Part shown: piece by piece, positions 25,416 to 33,622 of the stretch
Layout: every line of letters begins with the position of its first letter
How positions within the stretch are numbered: the first letter of the stretch is position 1
Source: Bdellovibrio sp. ArHS
Lineage (GTDB): Bacteria; Bdellovibrionota; Bdellovibrionia; Bdellovibrionales; Bdellovibrionaceae
Direction of reading: 5' to 3'
Assembly (NCBI RefSeq): GCF_000786105.1
Contig: NZ_JTEV01000016.1
Coordinates: 62,001 to 126,000 of the forward strand
Length of the DNA: 64,000 nt
Notes under the pieces: model-generated
What the model saw: the letters and a program-made list of their open reading frames with translations, nothing else
Told to the model about the DNA's origin: nothing
Database searches by the model: none
Translations under genes and position numbers: made by a program

Positions 25416-26657
25416 ATGGGCATTCTTTTAAAAAATATTTCCACACTTCTGACCTTGCAGGGCGCCGCCATGAAAGGCGGGCGTCACGTGCAGGAAGAAG
25501 ATCTTAGTATTCTGTCCAATGCGTCTGTGCTTATGGAAAAAGATCGCATTGCCTGGGTCGGTCCTCATAAAAAACTGCCGAAGCAGTGGGCGCAAAAGAA
25601 AAACATAAAAGAATTCGACATGAAGGGGTTGACTGTTCTTCCCGGATTTGTTGAATGCCACACTCATTTGATTTTCGCCGGGGATCGGGCCGCAGAATTT
25701 GAAATGCGCAATCAGGGCGTCAGTTATCAGGAAATCGCCGCTCGCGGGGGCGGGATTCTTTCCACCATGAAGAAAACGCGTTCGGCGAAACTCATCGAGC
25801 TTGCGAAGCAAGGGCAGGCACGGGCAAATCATTTTATTTCTCAGGGTGTAACCACTGTCGAGATCAAGTCCGGTTATGCATTGAATCTTAAAGATGAACT
25901 GAAGATGCTTGAAGCCGCACAAAGTATTAAAAATTTGCGCACAGTTTGTACCTTTTTGGGGGCTCACGCGTTGCCGCCGGAATTCAAAACCTATGAAGAG
26001 TATCTGAGCTTCCTGGGTGAAAAAGTATTGCCGGTCGTAAAAAAAAGAAAGCTGGCGCGCCGGGTGGATGTCTTTATTGAAAAAGGTTTTTTTCCAAAGG
26101 CCGAATCTGAAGTGTATTTGCGGAAAGCGCAAGAGATGGGATTTGAAATTCTGATTCACGCGGATCAAATGTCTCTCAGTGGCGGCAGCGACGTCGCCGT
26201 GCGTTTGGGGGCTTTATCCGGAGACCACCTTTTGCAAGTCACGGAAAAAGAAATTCAATCTTTGGCGAAGTCGGAAGTGACTTGTGTTCTGTTACCGGCG
26301 GCAGATCTTTATACAAAAACAAATTATCCTCGGGCGCGCGAGATGATTGCCGCGGGGGCGCGGGTGGCACTGGCGACGGATTTTAATCCCGGAACCTCGC
26401 CCACGCAGGATTTGAACTTGGTAGGACTGTTAGCGCGCTTGGAAATGAAGATGACCCTGCCCGAGGTCCTCGGAGCTTACACCGTGGGGGCGGCCCATGC
26501 GTTGAACCTGCAACAAGAGGTGGGCTCAATTGAAGTGGGTAAGTCTGCTGATATTTTATGCACTGAAAGAGACTGGCAAACCCTTTTCTACAGTATAGGG
26601 GAGGCCTCTAAGAAGGCGGTTTTTTCGAGAGGAAAGAGGGTTTTTAATAGTCTTTAA
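25416..26657 (+). CDS. hutI: Imidazolonepropionase
   Basis: Amidohydrolase that opens 4-imidazolone-5-propionate to N-formimino-glutamate, the third step of histidine degradation. 413 residues. Metal-binding HTHLIFAGDRAAEF, the substrate loop YQEIAARGGGILST, the GAHALP and HADQ histidine motifs, and ATDFNPGTSP are typical. The ribosome site is weak. It is separated from hutH-hutU by 22 kb, so the pathway is not one operon here. The enzyme for formiminoglutamate is not in the window. Confidence 0.95.
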   Translation: MGILLKNISTLLTLQGAAMKGGRHVQEEDLSILSNASVLMEKDRIAWVGPHKKLPKQWAQKKNIKEFDMKGLTVLPGFVECHTHLIFAGDRAAEFEMRNQGVSYQEIAARGGGILSTMKKTRSAKLIELAKQGQARANHFISQGVTTVEIKSGYALNLKDELKMLEAAQSIKNLRTVCTFLGAHALPPEFKTYEEYLSFLGEKVLPVVKKRKLARRVDVFIEKGFFPKAESEVYLRKAQEMGFEILIHADQMSLSGGSDVAVRLGALSGDHLLQVTEKEIQSLAKSEVTCVLLPAADLYTKTNYPRAREMIAAGARVALATDFNPGTSPTQDLNLVGLLARLEMKMTLPEVLGAYTVGAAHALNLQQEVGSIEVGKSADILCTERDWQTLFYSIGEASKKAVFSRGKRVFNSL

Positions 26658-26674
26658 TTAATCTGCTGCGTCAG

Positions 26675-26687
26675 AAAATTTAAGATT
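26675..26687. repeat. 13-mer shared with the subtilase upstream region
   Basis: AAAATTTAAGATT occurs here, 73 nt before the gene at 26761, and again at 57418-57430, 70 nt before the subtilase start. Both copies are followed shortly by an ATTT(T)CCT stretch. It could be a regulator site or an AT-rich coincidence. Confidence 0.3.
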
Positions 26688-26760
26688 CTTAAAATTTCCT
26701 TTGAATAAACATGGTATTTCTTCCTAGTCTTGAGCTGTGTCGTGGGAGGGGAACTACAAC

Positions 26761-27192
26761 ATGAGATCGTCATATACCACTTTAATGCAGTCGAAGTATT
26801 TTAATCCTGCGTTTAACAGTGCCATCTTTGATGGTCCCGTTCGCATTTACTTTGCGCAGTTTCACGAAGCTCTGGCTTTGAAGATTTATTTCTTAATCCA
26901 GCAAAAGTTGAGCGCGGAAATGACCAAAGCCAAGGAAATTTCCAAAGCTTCTGGCGCAAATATTCTTCTGATGGTTTATCCCACGGTGGACAGCTTCCTT
27001 CTTTCTTTTGAAAATGCCGGCGCAAAACCAGGCCCTTTGGAAGTGGAAAAGTGGCACGATGACGTCGTTATAGGACTGCGCGGTCCTATCGAGGACGAAA
27101 ACCTGGATCTTTTGGTAGAAACTCTTCGTCTCACAATGGAAAACTGGCGTCCAGCTATGCCAGCCCCTGCTTTAGGTCTTGCGGAAGTGTGA
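26761..27192 (+). CDS. Small cytoplasmic hypothetical protein
   Basis: 143 residues with no signal peptide or membrane segment. I do not recognise it. Mixed alpha/beta features (ANILLMVYPTVDSFLLSF, DLLVETLRLTMENW) suggest a compact globular fold. ATG 26761 has GGGAGGGG upstream; a GTG at 26737 would add eight residues. It lies 13 nt before a tiny prepilin-like gene and may be co-transcribed with it. Confidence 0.65.
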   Translation: MRSSYTTLMQSKYFNPAFNSAIFDGPVRIYFAQFHEALALKIYFLIQQKLSAEMTKAKEISKASGANILLMVYPTVDSFLLSFENAGAKPGPLEVEKWHDDVVIGLRGPIEDENLDLLVETLRLTMENWRPAMPAPALGLAEV

Positions 27193-27205
27193 TACTATTT
27201 AAGAC

Positions 27206-27388
27206 ATGAATAAACGTGGTCAAATCGTGGTGGAGTACGTGCTCCTCCTCACCATCGCCGTCGGACTCTCTGCCTTGCTGATTAAGCAACTGGCCAGCCG
27301 TAACGCTGACGAACCCGGCATCCTTGTCTCAAAGTGGCACAATATTCTAAGGGTGGTCGCTGAAGACGTGCCCGATAAGCGTAAATAA
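27206..27388 (+). CDS. Tiny Flp-type prepilin-like protein
   Basis: 60 residues: MNKRG, then QIVVEYVLLLTIAVGLSALLI. Cutting after Gly5 puts Glu at +5 and Tyr at +6, the Glu-Tyr pair that marks Flp pilins and TadE/F pseudopilins made by Tad systems. The rest is a short charged tail. No tad genes are nearby. The ribosome site is weak. The prepilin assignment is from the motif only. Confidence 0.65.
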   Translation: MNKRGQIVVEYVLLLTIAVGLSALLIKQLASRNADEPGILVSKWHNILRVVAEDVPDKRK

Positions 27389-27393
27389 AAAAA

Positions 27394-28164
27394 CTAAAGA
27401 AAGGGATTTCCACGTTTGGAAAGCTCTTGCTGAATGGCTTCCTGCATTTTTTCCTGAATGTCCTGGGCGATTTCATGCACCAGTTCTGTGTCATCCACTG
27501 CGTTGGGCTTGTAAGGCAGATAAATCGGCTCCAAAAAATGAATGCGCCATTTCGCAGGCAAAGGAACAATATTCAATGGCAGCGGAATGACACTGCCTTT
27601 TAAGAATTTGGTGAACTTCAATTTCTTTAAATTAATATGTGTTTCTTCCGCTCCCAAAATGATCGCAGGAACGATCGGGCACTGACTTTCCAAAGCCATG
27701 CGGACAAATCCGCGCTTAAACTCTTGAAGCTGATAGCGCTCGGTGGTGGGTTTGAAGTTTCCTTGTTCACCCTCAGGAAAAAGCACGATGGCATTTCCTT
27801 TTTTTAGAGCATTAAGGCCATTTTCAAAAGTCGCTTCGGTAAAGCCCATTTTCTGAGCGGGAATCGCAGTTGTTTCCGTTAAAAACCAAAAGTGATGGGT
27901 GAGGACGCGAGGGACCCGGCGAGCTTCTTGTTGCACGATATGGCCCAAAAGAAAGGCATCAAAGCCGGTGTAGCCGGAATGGTTCGGTGCGATTATGACG
28001 GGTCCGCGGCGAGGAATATTTTCCGCACCGGTGATTTCTAAGCGAAAGTATTTACGCAGAATTTCCAGAAGGAATCTGGGCAGCACACGAAAAATCAAAG
28101 TGTCCCGGTCAAGGTTCCGAAGACCAAAAATTTTTTCGTTGGGTTTCTGCAAGAAATTCTTCAT
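27394..28164 (-). CDS. 1-acylglycerol-3-phosphate acyltransferase-like protein (PlsC family)
   Basis: 256 residues. The acyltransferase motifs are NHSGYTGFD (His62, with Asp69 six residues on rather than the standard four) and FPEGEQGNFKP (Glu131). It probably acylates a glycerolipid at the inner membrane. I chose ATG 28164; the open frame runs 69 residues further but would overlap the divergent glpK. The widened HxxxxD spacing occurs in a subgroup of PlsC-like proteins, so the acceptor may differ from lysophosphatidate. Confidence 0.75.
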   Translation of the reverse strand: MKNFLQKPNEKIFGLRNLDRDTLIFRVLPRFLLEILRKYFRLEITGAENIPRRGPVIIAPNHSGYTGFDAFLLGHIVQQEARRVPRVLTHHFWFLTETTAIPAQKMGFTEATFENGLNALKKGNAIVLFPEGEQGNFKPTTERYQLQEFKRGFVRMALESQCPIVPAIILGAEETHINLKKLKFTKFLKGSVIPLPLNIVPLPAKWRIHFLEPIYLPYKPNAVDDTELVHEIAQDIQEKMQEAIQQELSKRGNPFL

Positions 28165-28200
28165 GATGTAGTAACGTCCATCTGAACTTTTGGGGTGTAT

Positions 28201-29685
28201 ATGTCTTCTTCTTTTATCATGGCGATCGACCAAGGTACAACCAGCTCTCGGACTTGTATAATCAATCAAGCCGGAGGTCTTGTCGCAGAGGCCCGTGAAA
28301 CATTCAAGCAGATTTTTCCTAAGCCGGGGTGGGTGGAACACGACCCTGAGGACATTTGGTACTCTACGCAAAGATCCATGCGAATGGCTTTAGAGAAGGC
28401 CGGGATCAAAGGATCGCAAATTCAGGCGATCGGCATTACCAACCAACGTGAAACCGTCATGCTGTGGGATGCTAAAACCAAAAAAGCTCTGCATAATGCG
28501 ATTGTTTGGCAGTGCCGTCGCACGCAGGAAATCTGCGAACGCCTAAAGAAGGCTAAAAAAGAAAAAATGATCACCGCAAAAACGGGATTGGTTTTAGACC
28601 CTTATTTTTCTGCCACCAAGATTCAATGGCTTTTGAAGAACGTCCCTAACGCCAAAAAGAAGGCGCGTGAAGGCCACGTTTTAGCGGGCACTGTGGATAC
28701 GTTTCTTTTGTGGAAGCTGACCAATGGTCAATCTCACAAAACGGATGTCAGCAACGCCTCTCGCACGATGTTGATGAATATTCACATGGGCTGGTGGGAT
28801 GATGACTTGCTAAAGCTTTTTGGTGTGCCACCGGGAATTCTTCCCGAGATCTGTCCTTCGAATGCTGATTTTGGGCGTACGCAAGGCTTGGGTTTTCTGC
28901 CCGACGGAATTCCTATAACAGGAATTCTTGGCGATCAGCAGGCGGCCCTTTTCGGTCAGACTTGTTTTGATGTGGGCGATTCGAAGTGCACATTTGGAAC
29001 AGGCAGCTTCCTTTTGCTTAATACGGGAACGAAGGCCGTGAAGTCGAAGAACAAACTTTTAACGACCATCGCCTGGAAACTGAAAAACGGAGACCTGGTC
29101 TATGCTCTTGAAGGCGGAGCCTTCGTATGCGGAGCCGCCGTTCAGTGGCTGCGCGACGGACTCGGATTGTTTCAACACTCATCCGATATCGAAGCTTTGG
29201 CAAAAACCGTCGAGGACACCCAGGGCGTGGAGTTTGTTCCCGCTTTGACGGGGTTAGGCGCGCCTCACTGGCGTCCTGAAGCCCGTGGTGTGATCAGTGG
29301 CCTGACGCGTGGAACGACCAAAGCCCACGTTGCCCGGGCGACGTTAGAAGCGATGGCTTTGCAGAATGTCGATATTCTGGTGACGATGCAAAAAGACCTG
29401 GGCAAAAAAATTCGCAGTGTGCGCGTTGATGGCGGAGCCGCGGCCAACGATCTGCTGATGCAAATACAAGCGGACTATTGCGGCGTGAATGTGGTTCGTC
29501 CACAAAACCTGGAAACAACCGCTTTAGGAGCGGCTTTCATTGCCGGGCTGGGGGCGGGAATATGGAAAGATTTAAAAGAGATTCGTCGGGTCTGGAAGAC
29601 TAACAAGGAATTCAAAGTGAAGATGACGGCGGGGGCGCGCAAAGCGCGTCTGCACCGTTGGGCAAAGGCTTTGGAGAAAGTTTAA
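28201..29685 (+). CDS. glpK: Glycerol kinase
   Basis: Phosphorylates glycerol to sn-glycerol-3-phosphate with ATP in the cytoplasm. 494 residues of the FGGY fold: DQGTTSSRT at the start, GITNQRETVMLWD, ATKIQWLL, GILGDQQAALFGQ and the C-terminal DGGAAANDLLMQIQAD. A GTG two codons upstream is an alternative start. The divergent neighbour is an acylglycerophosphate acyltransferase, a functional fit, since prey phospholipids could supply glycerol. The stop overlaps the next ATG. Confidence 0.96.
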   Translation: MSSSFIMAIDQGTTSSRTCIINQAGGLVAEARETFKQIFPKPGWVEHDPEDIWYSTQRSMRMALEKAGIKGSQIQAIGITNQRETVMLWDAKTKKALHNAIVWQCRRTQEICERLKKAKKEKMITAKTGLVLDPYFSATKIQWLLKNVPNAKKKAREGHVLAGTVDTFLLWKLTNGQSHKTDVSNASRTMLMNIHMGWWDDDLLKLFGVPPGILPEICPSNADFGRTQGLGFLPDGIPITGILGDQQAALFGQTCFDVGDSKCTFGTGSFLLLNTGTKAVKSKNKLLTTIAWKLKNGDLVYALEGGAFVCGAAVQWLRDGLGLFQHSSDIEALAKTVEDTQGVEFVPALTGLGAPHWRPEARGVISGLTRGTTKAHVARATLEAMALQNVDILVTMQKDLGKKIRSVRVDGGAAANDLLMQIQADYCGVNVVRPQNLETTALGAAFIAGLGAGIWKDLKEIRRVWKTNKEFKVKMTAGARKARLHRWAKALEKV

Positions 29686-30401
29686 TGAACTCGTCGAATC
29701 CAAATGCTCCGCAGATGATCTTTAAAAAGGTAGCGCTTTCGGAAAAGAAAATGCTTTTTCGCGAAGTGGCTCACGATAAGTTGCAGGTGGCGGTGAAAGG
29801 ATCTTCGCAGGAAGAACTTTTTCATTTAATCGCCGTGCAGACGGAAAAAGACGAGGCCTTGTTGTGTCATCATACTGCGGACTCGAAAAGTATTACGACG
29901 GCGCAAAAGTGTGTGGTGAACTTCGCCTTTAATAACGAACGCTATTTCATTCAAACGGAACTATATTTTGAAGCGGGTTGGGCCGTATTAAAAATTGATG
30001 GTGACTTGTTTCAGCTGCAAAGACGGGCCAATGCACGCCTTGATTTACCAGAAAAGTACGATGCTCTTTTTATCCTGACTAAAGCCGTCGGTAAGTCTTT
30101 ATTTTTAGATTGCCGAGTCAAAGACATCAGCGCTGGTGGCATTAAGATTGAGCTTCCCCAGACGGCCCCGGAAGTAAAAATCGGGGACATCTTAAAAGGA
30201 AATTTAAGATTGGGCGCTCGCCGTGCGATCGAGTTCGAAGTGGAAGTGCGTTTTGTCCAGAAGAAGGAACATGGTGGCGGATTGACCACGCAAATCGCCG
30301 GAGTGCAATTTCTTCACGTCGACACTCTTCTAGAAGGGCGTCTTTTAAGTTTAGTGATGGATTTGCAACGCGAAATTTTCCTGAAATACCCTAAAAAGTA
30401 G
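29685..30401 (+). CDS. PilZ-domain protein, probable cyclic-di-GMP receptor
   Basis: 238 residues. The PilZ signature is complete: RRANAR (residues 113-118) and DISAGG (147-152), which contact cyclic di-GMP in this family. The N-terminal 100 residues form a separate YcgR-N-like beta domain, as in flagellar brake proteins. The start codon overlaps the glpK stop (TAATG), giving translational coupling to a metabolic gene, which is unusual. The output is unknown. Confidence 0.82.
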   Translation: MNSSNPNAPQMIFKKVALSEKKMLFREVAHDKLQVAVKGSSQEELFHLIAVQTEKDEALLCHHTADSKSITTAQKCVVNFAFNNERYFIQTELYFEAGWAVLKIDGDLFQLQRRANARLDLPEKYDALFILTKAVGKSLFLDCRVKDISAGGIKIELPQTAPEVKIGDILKGNLRLGARRAIEFEVEVRFVQKKEHGGGLTTQIAGVQFLHVDTLLEGRLLSLVMDLQREIFLKYPKK

Positions 30402-30485
30402 GCGCCGACGACTTGGGTTGGTGTCATCTTGTCCGGCACGAATCTTGGAATAAGGCCTCCTTGTCTGTTTCAACAAGGAGTTTTT

Positions 30486-31223
30486 ATGAAACCACTTTTA
30501 ACAAGTCTTTTAGTCTCCGCAGTTCTTTTCCAGGCTCCGGTGGCATTCTCTCAAGATCGCGGCGGCCGCGACAATCATGGCCCCGTACGCCCTGGTGACA
30601 GTCGTCCTGGTGACCGCGGTGATCGAAATGATCGCGATAACGACCGCGTCGAAAGAGATCGTCGCGATCGTGAAGAACGTGATCGCCGTGAGCGTGAAGA
30701 GCGTGATCGTCGTGAAAGAGAAGAACGTGGCCGTGGTCGCTACAATCCGCCACCGCGCCATGGGCACAACCCTCCGCCAAGATACCCGGATTACCCGCGC
30801 AATCCAACTTATCCAAACTATCCGACGTACCCGAACTATCCTTCTTACCCAACACCGCCGTCATCTTATGACAACAGTGTTTATTTCTCTGATATCACTC
30901 GTCGCAGTGGTGGTGAATGGGTGCGCGTCAGCTTCAGCTATCCTGCGTATGTCGACTATGTTCGTGCGAGTGTTTCGAACGCGTCCATCCTGGTTCACGA
31001 GGCTGTTTTGCATACAGAAAGTGGTCGCCAATTGGTTCTTCGTAATTTGGCTTCTCAGATGTTGTATCCCGGAAACTCATACACATCTGAATACATCACG
31101 GCCGGTGAGCGCATCGTAGCTATCGATCTTCGTTTAGAATCATACGGTAATTATGGTGATATTCGTTTGACGGTGACCTCTGGAAGCGGAACACCGCAAA
31201 TCCGTGCGGAGCGCTTTCCCTAG
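30486..31223 (+). CDS. Secreted Arg/Asp-Glu and Pro/Tyr repeat protein
   Basis: 245 residues with a signal peptide (MKPLLTSLLVSAVLFQAPVAFS). The mature part begins with a charged low-complexity stretch of RDRREREER units (about 23-100), then a PPRYPDYPRNP/PTYPNYP segment to about 140, then a beta-rich domain of about 100 residues (VYFSDITRRSGGEWVRVSF onward). AAGGAG precedes ATG 30486. The repeats leave long open frames on other strands, which I discount. The function is unknown; a surface or matrix protein is possible. Confidence 0.75.
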   Translation: MKPLLTSLLVSAVLFQAPVAFSQDRGGRDNHGPVRPGDSRPGDRGDRNDRDNDRVERDRRDREERDRREREERDRREREERGRGRYNPPPRHGHNPPPRYPDYPRNPTYPNYPTYPNYPSYPTPPSSYDNSVYFSDITRRSGGEWVRVSFSYPAYVDYVRASVSNASILVHEAVLHTESGRQLVLRNLASQMLYPGNSYTSEYITAGERIVAIDLRLESYGNYGDIRLTVTSGSGTPQIRAERFP

Positions 31224-31246
31224 GCCACTCTGGATTGATTAAAAAT

Positions 31247-31282
31247 AAAAAAAGCCCCAAGTTTTCTTGGGGCTTTTTTTTG
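31247..31282. terminator. Rho-independent terminator
   Basis: A 15-bp stem made of a seven-A run plus GCCCCAAG, with a TTTT loop and a trailing T-run, follows the repeat protein gene. Confidence 0.9.
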
Positions 31283-31325
31283 TTCAAAGTCTATCTGTTG
31301 CAGAGTTCTTATTTACGAAGGCCCG

Positions 31326-31691
31326 TTAATTTCCAGAGCATTGACGGACCCGCACTTCTGCGGCTTGCGTACCTTCATCAAGAATAAGTTCAACGGCACA
31401 CTTCTGAGAAAGCTCACGAGCATTGATCCGTCCTTGATCGCAAGCTTCCAAGGATTTGAAGAAAAAAGTTTTTCCATCCAGATCCTGATAGCGGCTATCG
31501 ACGAAGAGGACCTGCGGGGCCTCGGCGTGGCAAAAGACCGTTCCAAAAGCGTTCCCATCTTTCGCATAAAGCCGGTCTACTAGGGTCGTAATGCGTTTAG
31601 ATTGAGCGACACGGAATGAGCGTTCCGCAGAGTGCCCAGGAAGGGAGCTGAAAAGGCTCAAAATAGTCACAAAAACGGCTAGAGTGCGCAT
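31326..31691 (-). CDS. Small exported protein
   Basis: 121 residues with a signal peptide (VFVTILSLFSSLPGHSA). The mature part has four Cys (TVFCHAE, EACDQG, QKCAVE, RQCSG), which could form two disulfides. No family is recognised. AAAGGAG lies five bases before the ATG. Confidence 0.7.
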   Translation of the reverse strand: MRTLAVFVTILSLFSSLPGHSAERSFRVAQSKRITTLVDRLYAKDGNAFGTVFCHAEAPQVLFVDSRYQDLDGKTFFFKSLEACDQGRINARELSQKCAVELILDEGTQAAEVRVRQCSGN

Positions 31692-31778
31692 AAGAACTCC
31701 TTTGATTTGAGATGATAGTCACACTTCAAGTTCCAAGCCAAAAAGCCCACGCTGACCTTTGTTAAAAGGCGGTAACGG

Positions 31779-32171
31779 TTACTCCCGTTTTTTAAACTGT
31801 TCCAGCTCCCGCATTTTTTCGGTCATATTCTGCAGGCGGTCCACAAAGGACTTCAACATGCACTCGGCCCAAGTGGGAAGCTCTTCCAAAAGCTGTTGAA
31901 AGCCCTCTTCGGAAACTTTGACCAAGACGACGTCCGTGACCGCTTGAGCCGACGCACTTCGCGGCATTTTAGAAATCAAAGCAAACTCGCCAAAAGACTC
32001 TCCGTCGACAATATCCGCGATGGGAATGCGTGTTCCCATCTGATCTTTAGTGAAAATACTGACGACGCCAGTTTCGACGATGTAAAAATGATTTTCGATG
32101 TCGCCTTCGAAGAAAATATAATCTCCAGGCTTGTAGCTTTCTTTCTGAATGGCACTCATGGCGTCTGTCAT
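31779..32171 (-). CDS. Cyclic-nucleotide-binding domain protein
   Basis: 130 residues made almost wholly of one CAP-type cNMP domain: FEGDIENHFYIVETGVVSIF, then the phosphate-binding cassette GESFGEFALISKMPRSASA with the Glu and Arg that hold cyclic nucleotide. There is no DNA-binding or enzyme domain; a C-terminal helix ends in RELEQFKKRE. It follows radA by 13 nt and is likely co-transcribed. It may be a stand-alone sensor acting by protein contact. Confidence 0.88.
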   Translation of the reverse strand: MTDAMSAIQKESYKPGDYIFFEGDIENHFYIVETGVVSIFTKDQMGTRIPIADIVDGESFGEFALISKMPRSASAQAVTDVVLVKVSEEGFQQLLEELPTWAECMLKSFVDRLQNMTEKMRELEQFKKRE

Positions 32172-32184
32172 TGTGGCAACCTCT

Positions 32185-33576
32185 TTAGATGAGTTTACTC
32201 AAATCTTGAACATTTCGTATAAAAGAAATTTTCTTATCTTTAGAAAGTTTTAGATCCGCAAGATGGCGTTTGTTCGAATAAGGGATAACAAAATGTTGGA
32301 AACCTAATTTGTCGCCCTCTTTAATGCGATTTTCAACGAAAGATACGCCACGCACTTCGCCGGTTAAACCGATCTCGCCAAAGAAGCAAGTCTTCGCATC
32401 TAGATCACGACGGCCTTCGGTGGAAAGAATCGCGGCTGCCACGGCCAAGTCTGCCGCCGGCTCCACAAGTTTCAAACCACCCACAACATTGATAAAAATG
32501 TCGTTGTGACCTAAGCGAATATCCAGATGGCGATCTAAAACCGCCGTTAAAAGATGTAGACGGTTCACATCAATACCCAAAGCCGTGCGACGTGGCATCG
32601 CCATGGGACTGGAAAGAGTCAGCGCTTGCACTTCGCACAGCAAAGGGCGGGTTCCTTCCATCGAGGCAAAGACTGCCGAACCGATCAATTGGTTGCCTCG
32701 TTCCTCCAGAAAAAGTTCTGAAGGATTGGAGACTTCTTCCAAACCTTTTTGATTCATTTGAAAGACACCCAATTCCTGAGCGGCGCCGAAGCGATTCTTC
32801 AGGGCGCGCAACAGGCGGAAGTTGTAGGAAGCATCACCATCAAAAGAAAGCACGCAGTCCACCATGTGCTCTAGCACTTTGGGACCGGCGATATTGCCAT
32901 CTTTCGTCACGTGACCAATCAGGATCACGGTGATGCCATCTTGCTTCGCTAATCCCATCAAATGACCTGCACACTCTCGCACTTGCGAAACGGAGCCGGG
33001 AGCGGCCTGCAAATCCGGAAGATACATCGTCTGAATCGAGTCTACGACTAGAACATCCGGTTTTTTATGACGAGCGAGTTCCATGATGCTATGAAGATTG
33101 CTTTCGCAACCGATCTCAATGAGCGGGGAGCGAATGCCCAAGCGATGAGCACGCGATCCGGTTTGCGAAACGCTTTCTTCGCCCGAGATGTAAAGAATCT
33201 TGTTCTTGTTTTTGGCAAGGCCGCCGGCCATTTGCAGCAGCAAAGTGGATTTTCCAATCCCCGGCGAGCCGCCCAAAAGGACGAAGCTGCCACGGGCTAA
33301 GCCGCCGCCTAAAACGCGGTTCAGCTCTTCATAGCCCGTATCAAAACGATCCAATTTGATTTCCTCAAGACTTTGGTCTAGGGAGACTGGCTTCGTCGAA
33401 GCGGAGCCTTTTTCAGATGTTCCTGTAGACCAACCGCGAGTTTTAACCTCGGGAAGCTGCAATTCTTCGACATAGGAGTTCCACGCGCCGCAGTCAGAGC
33501 ATTTCCCTTCCCACCTTGGTCGTTGGGCCCCACAATTTTGACAGGTATAGATACTTTTCGCCTTCGATTTTGCCAT
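32185..33576 (-). CDS. radA: DNA repair protein RadA (Sms)
   Basis: DnaB-like branch-migration helicase that acts in recombination with RecA. 463 residues: zinc finger Cys12-Cys15-Cys26-Cys29, Walker A GGSPGIGKST, the RadA-specific KNRFGAAQELG motif, and a C-terminal Lon-protease-like domain. It is divergent from the lytic transglycosylase gene. Confidence 0.97.
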   Translation of the reverse strand: MAKSKAKSIYTCQNCGAQRPRWEGKCSDCGAWNSYVEELQLPEVKTRGWSTGTSEKGSASTKPVSLDQSLEEIKLDRFDTGYEELNRVLGGGLARGSFVLLGGSPGIGKSTLLLQMAGGLAKNKNKILYISGEESVSQTGSRAHRLGIRSPLIEIGCESNLHSIMELARHKKPDVLVVDSIQTMYLPDLQAAPGSVSQVRECAGHLMGLAKQDGITVILIGHVTKDGNIAGPKVLEHMVDCVLSFDGDASYNFRLLRALKNRFGAAQELGVFQMNQKGLEEVSNPSELFLEERGNQLIGSAVFASMEGTRPLLCEVQALTLSSPMAMPRRTALGIDVNRLHLLTAVLDRHLDIRLGHNDIFINVVGGLKLVEPAADLAVAAAILSTEGRRDLDAKTCFFGEIGLTGEVRGVSFVENRIKEGDKLGFQHFVIPYSNKRHLADLKLSKDKKISFIRNVQDLSKLI

Positions 33577-33622
33577 AGATATTCGGTATCATTATTGGAT
33601 GAGAGATACAAGGACTGTACAT

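Noticed and set aside
28165-28371. N-terminal extension of the acyltransferase frame
   Set aside because: It would overlap glpK on the other strand, has no ribosome site and does not resemble the family N-terminus.
30484-31119. Long open frames on other strands and frames over the RDRRE repeat gene
   Set aside because: They arise from the low-complexity codon pattern; only the frame with a signal peptide and AAGGAG is credible.
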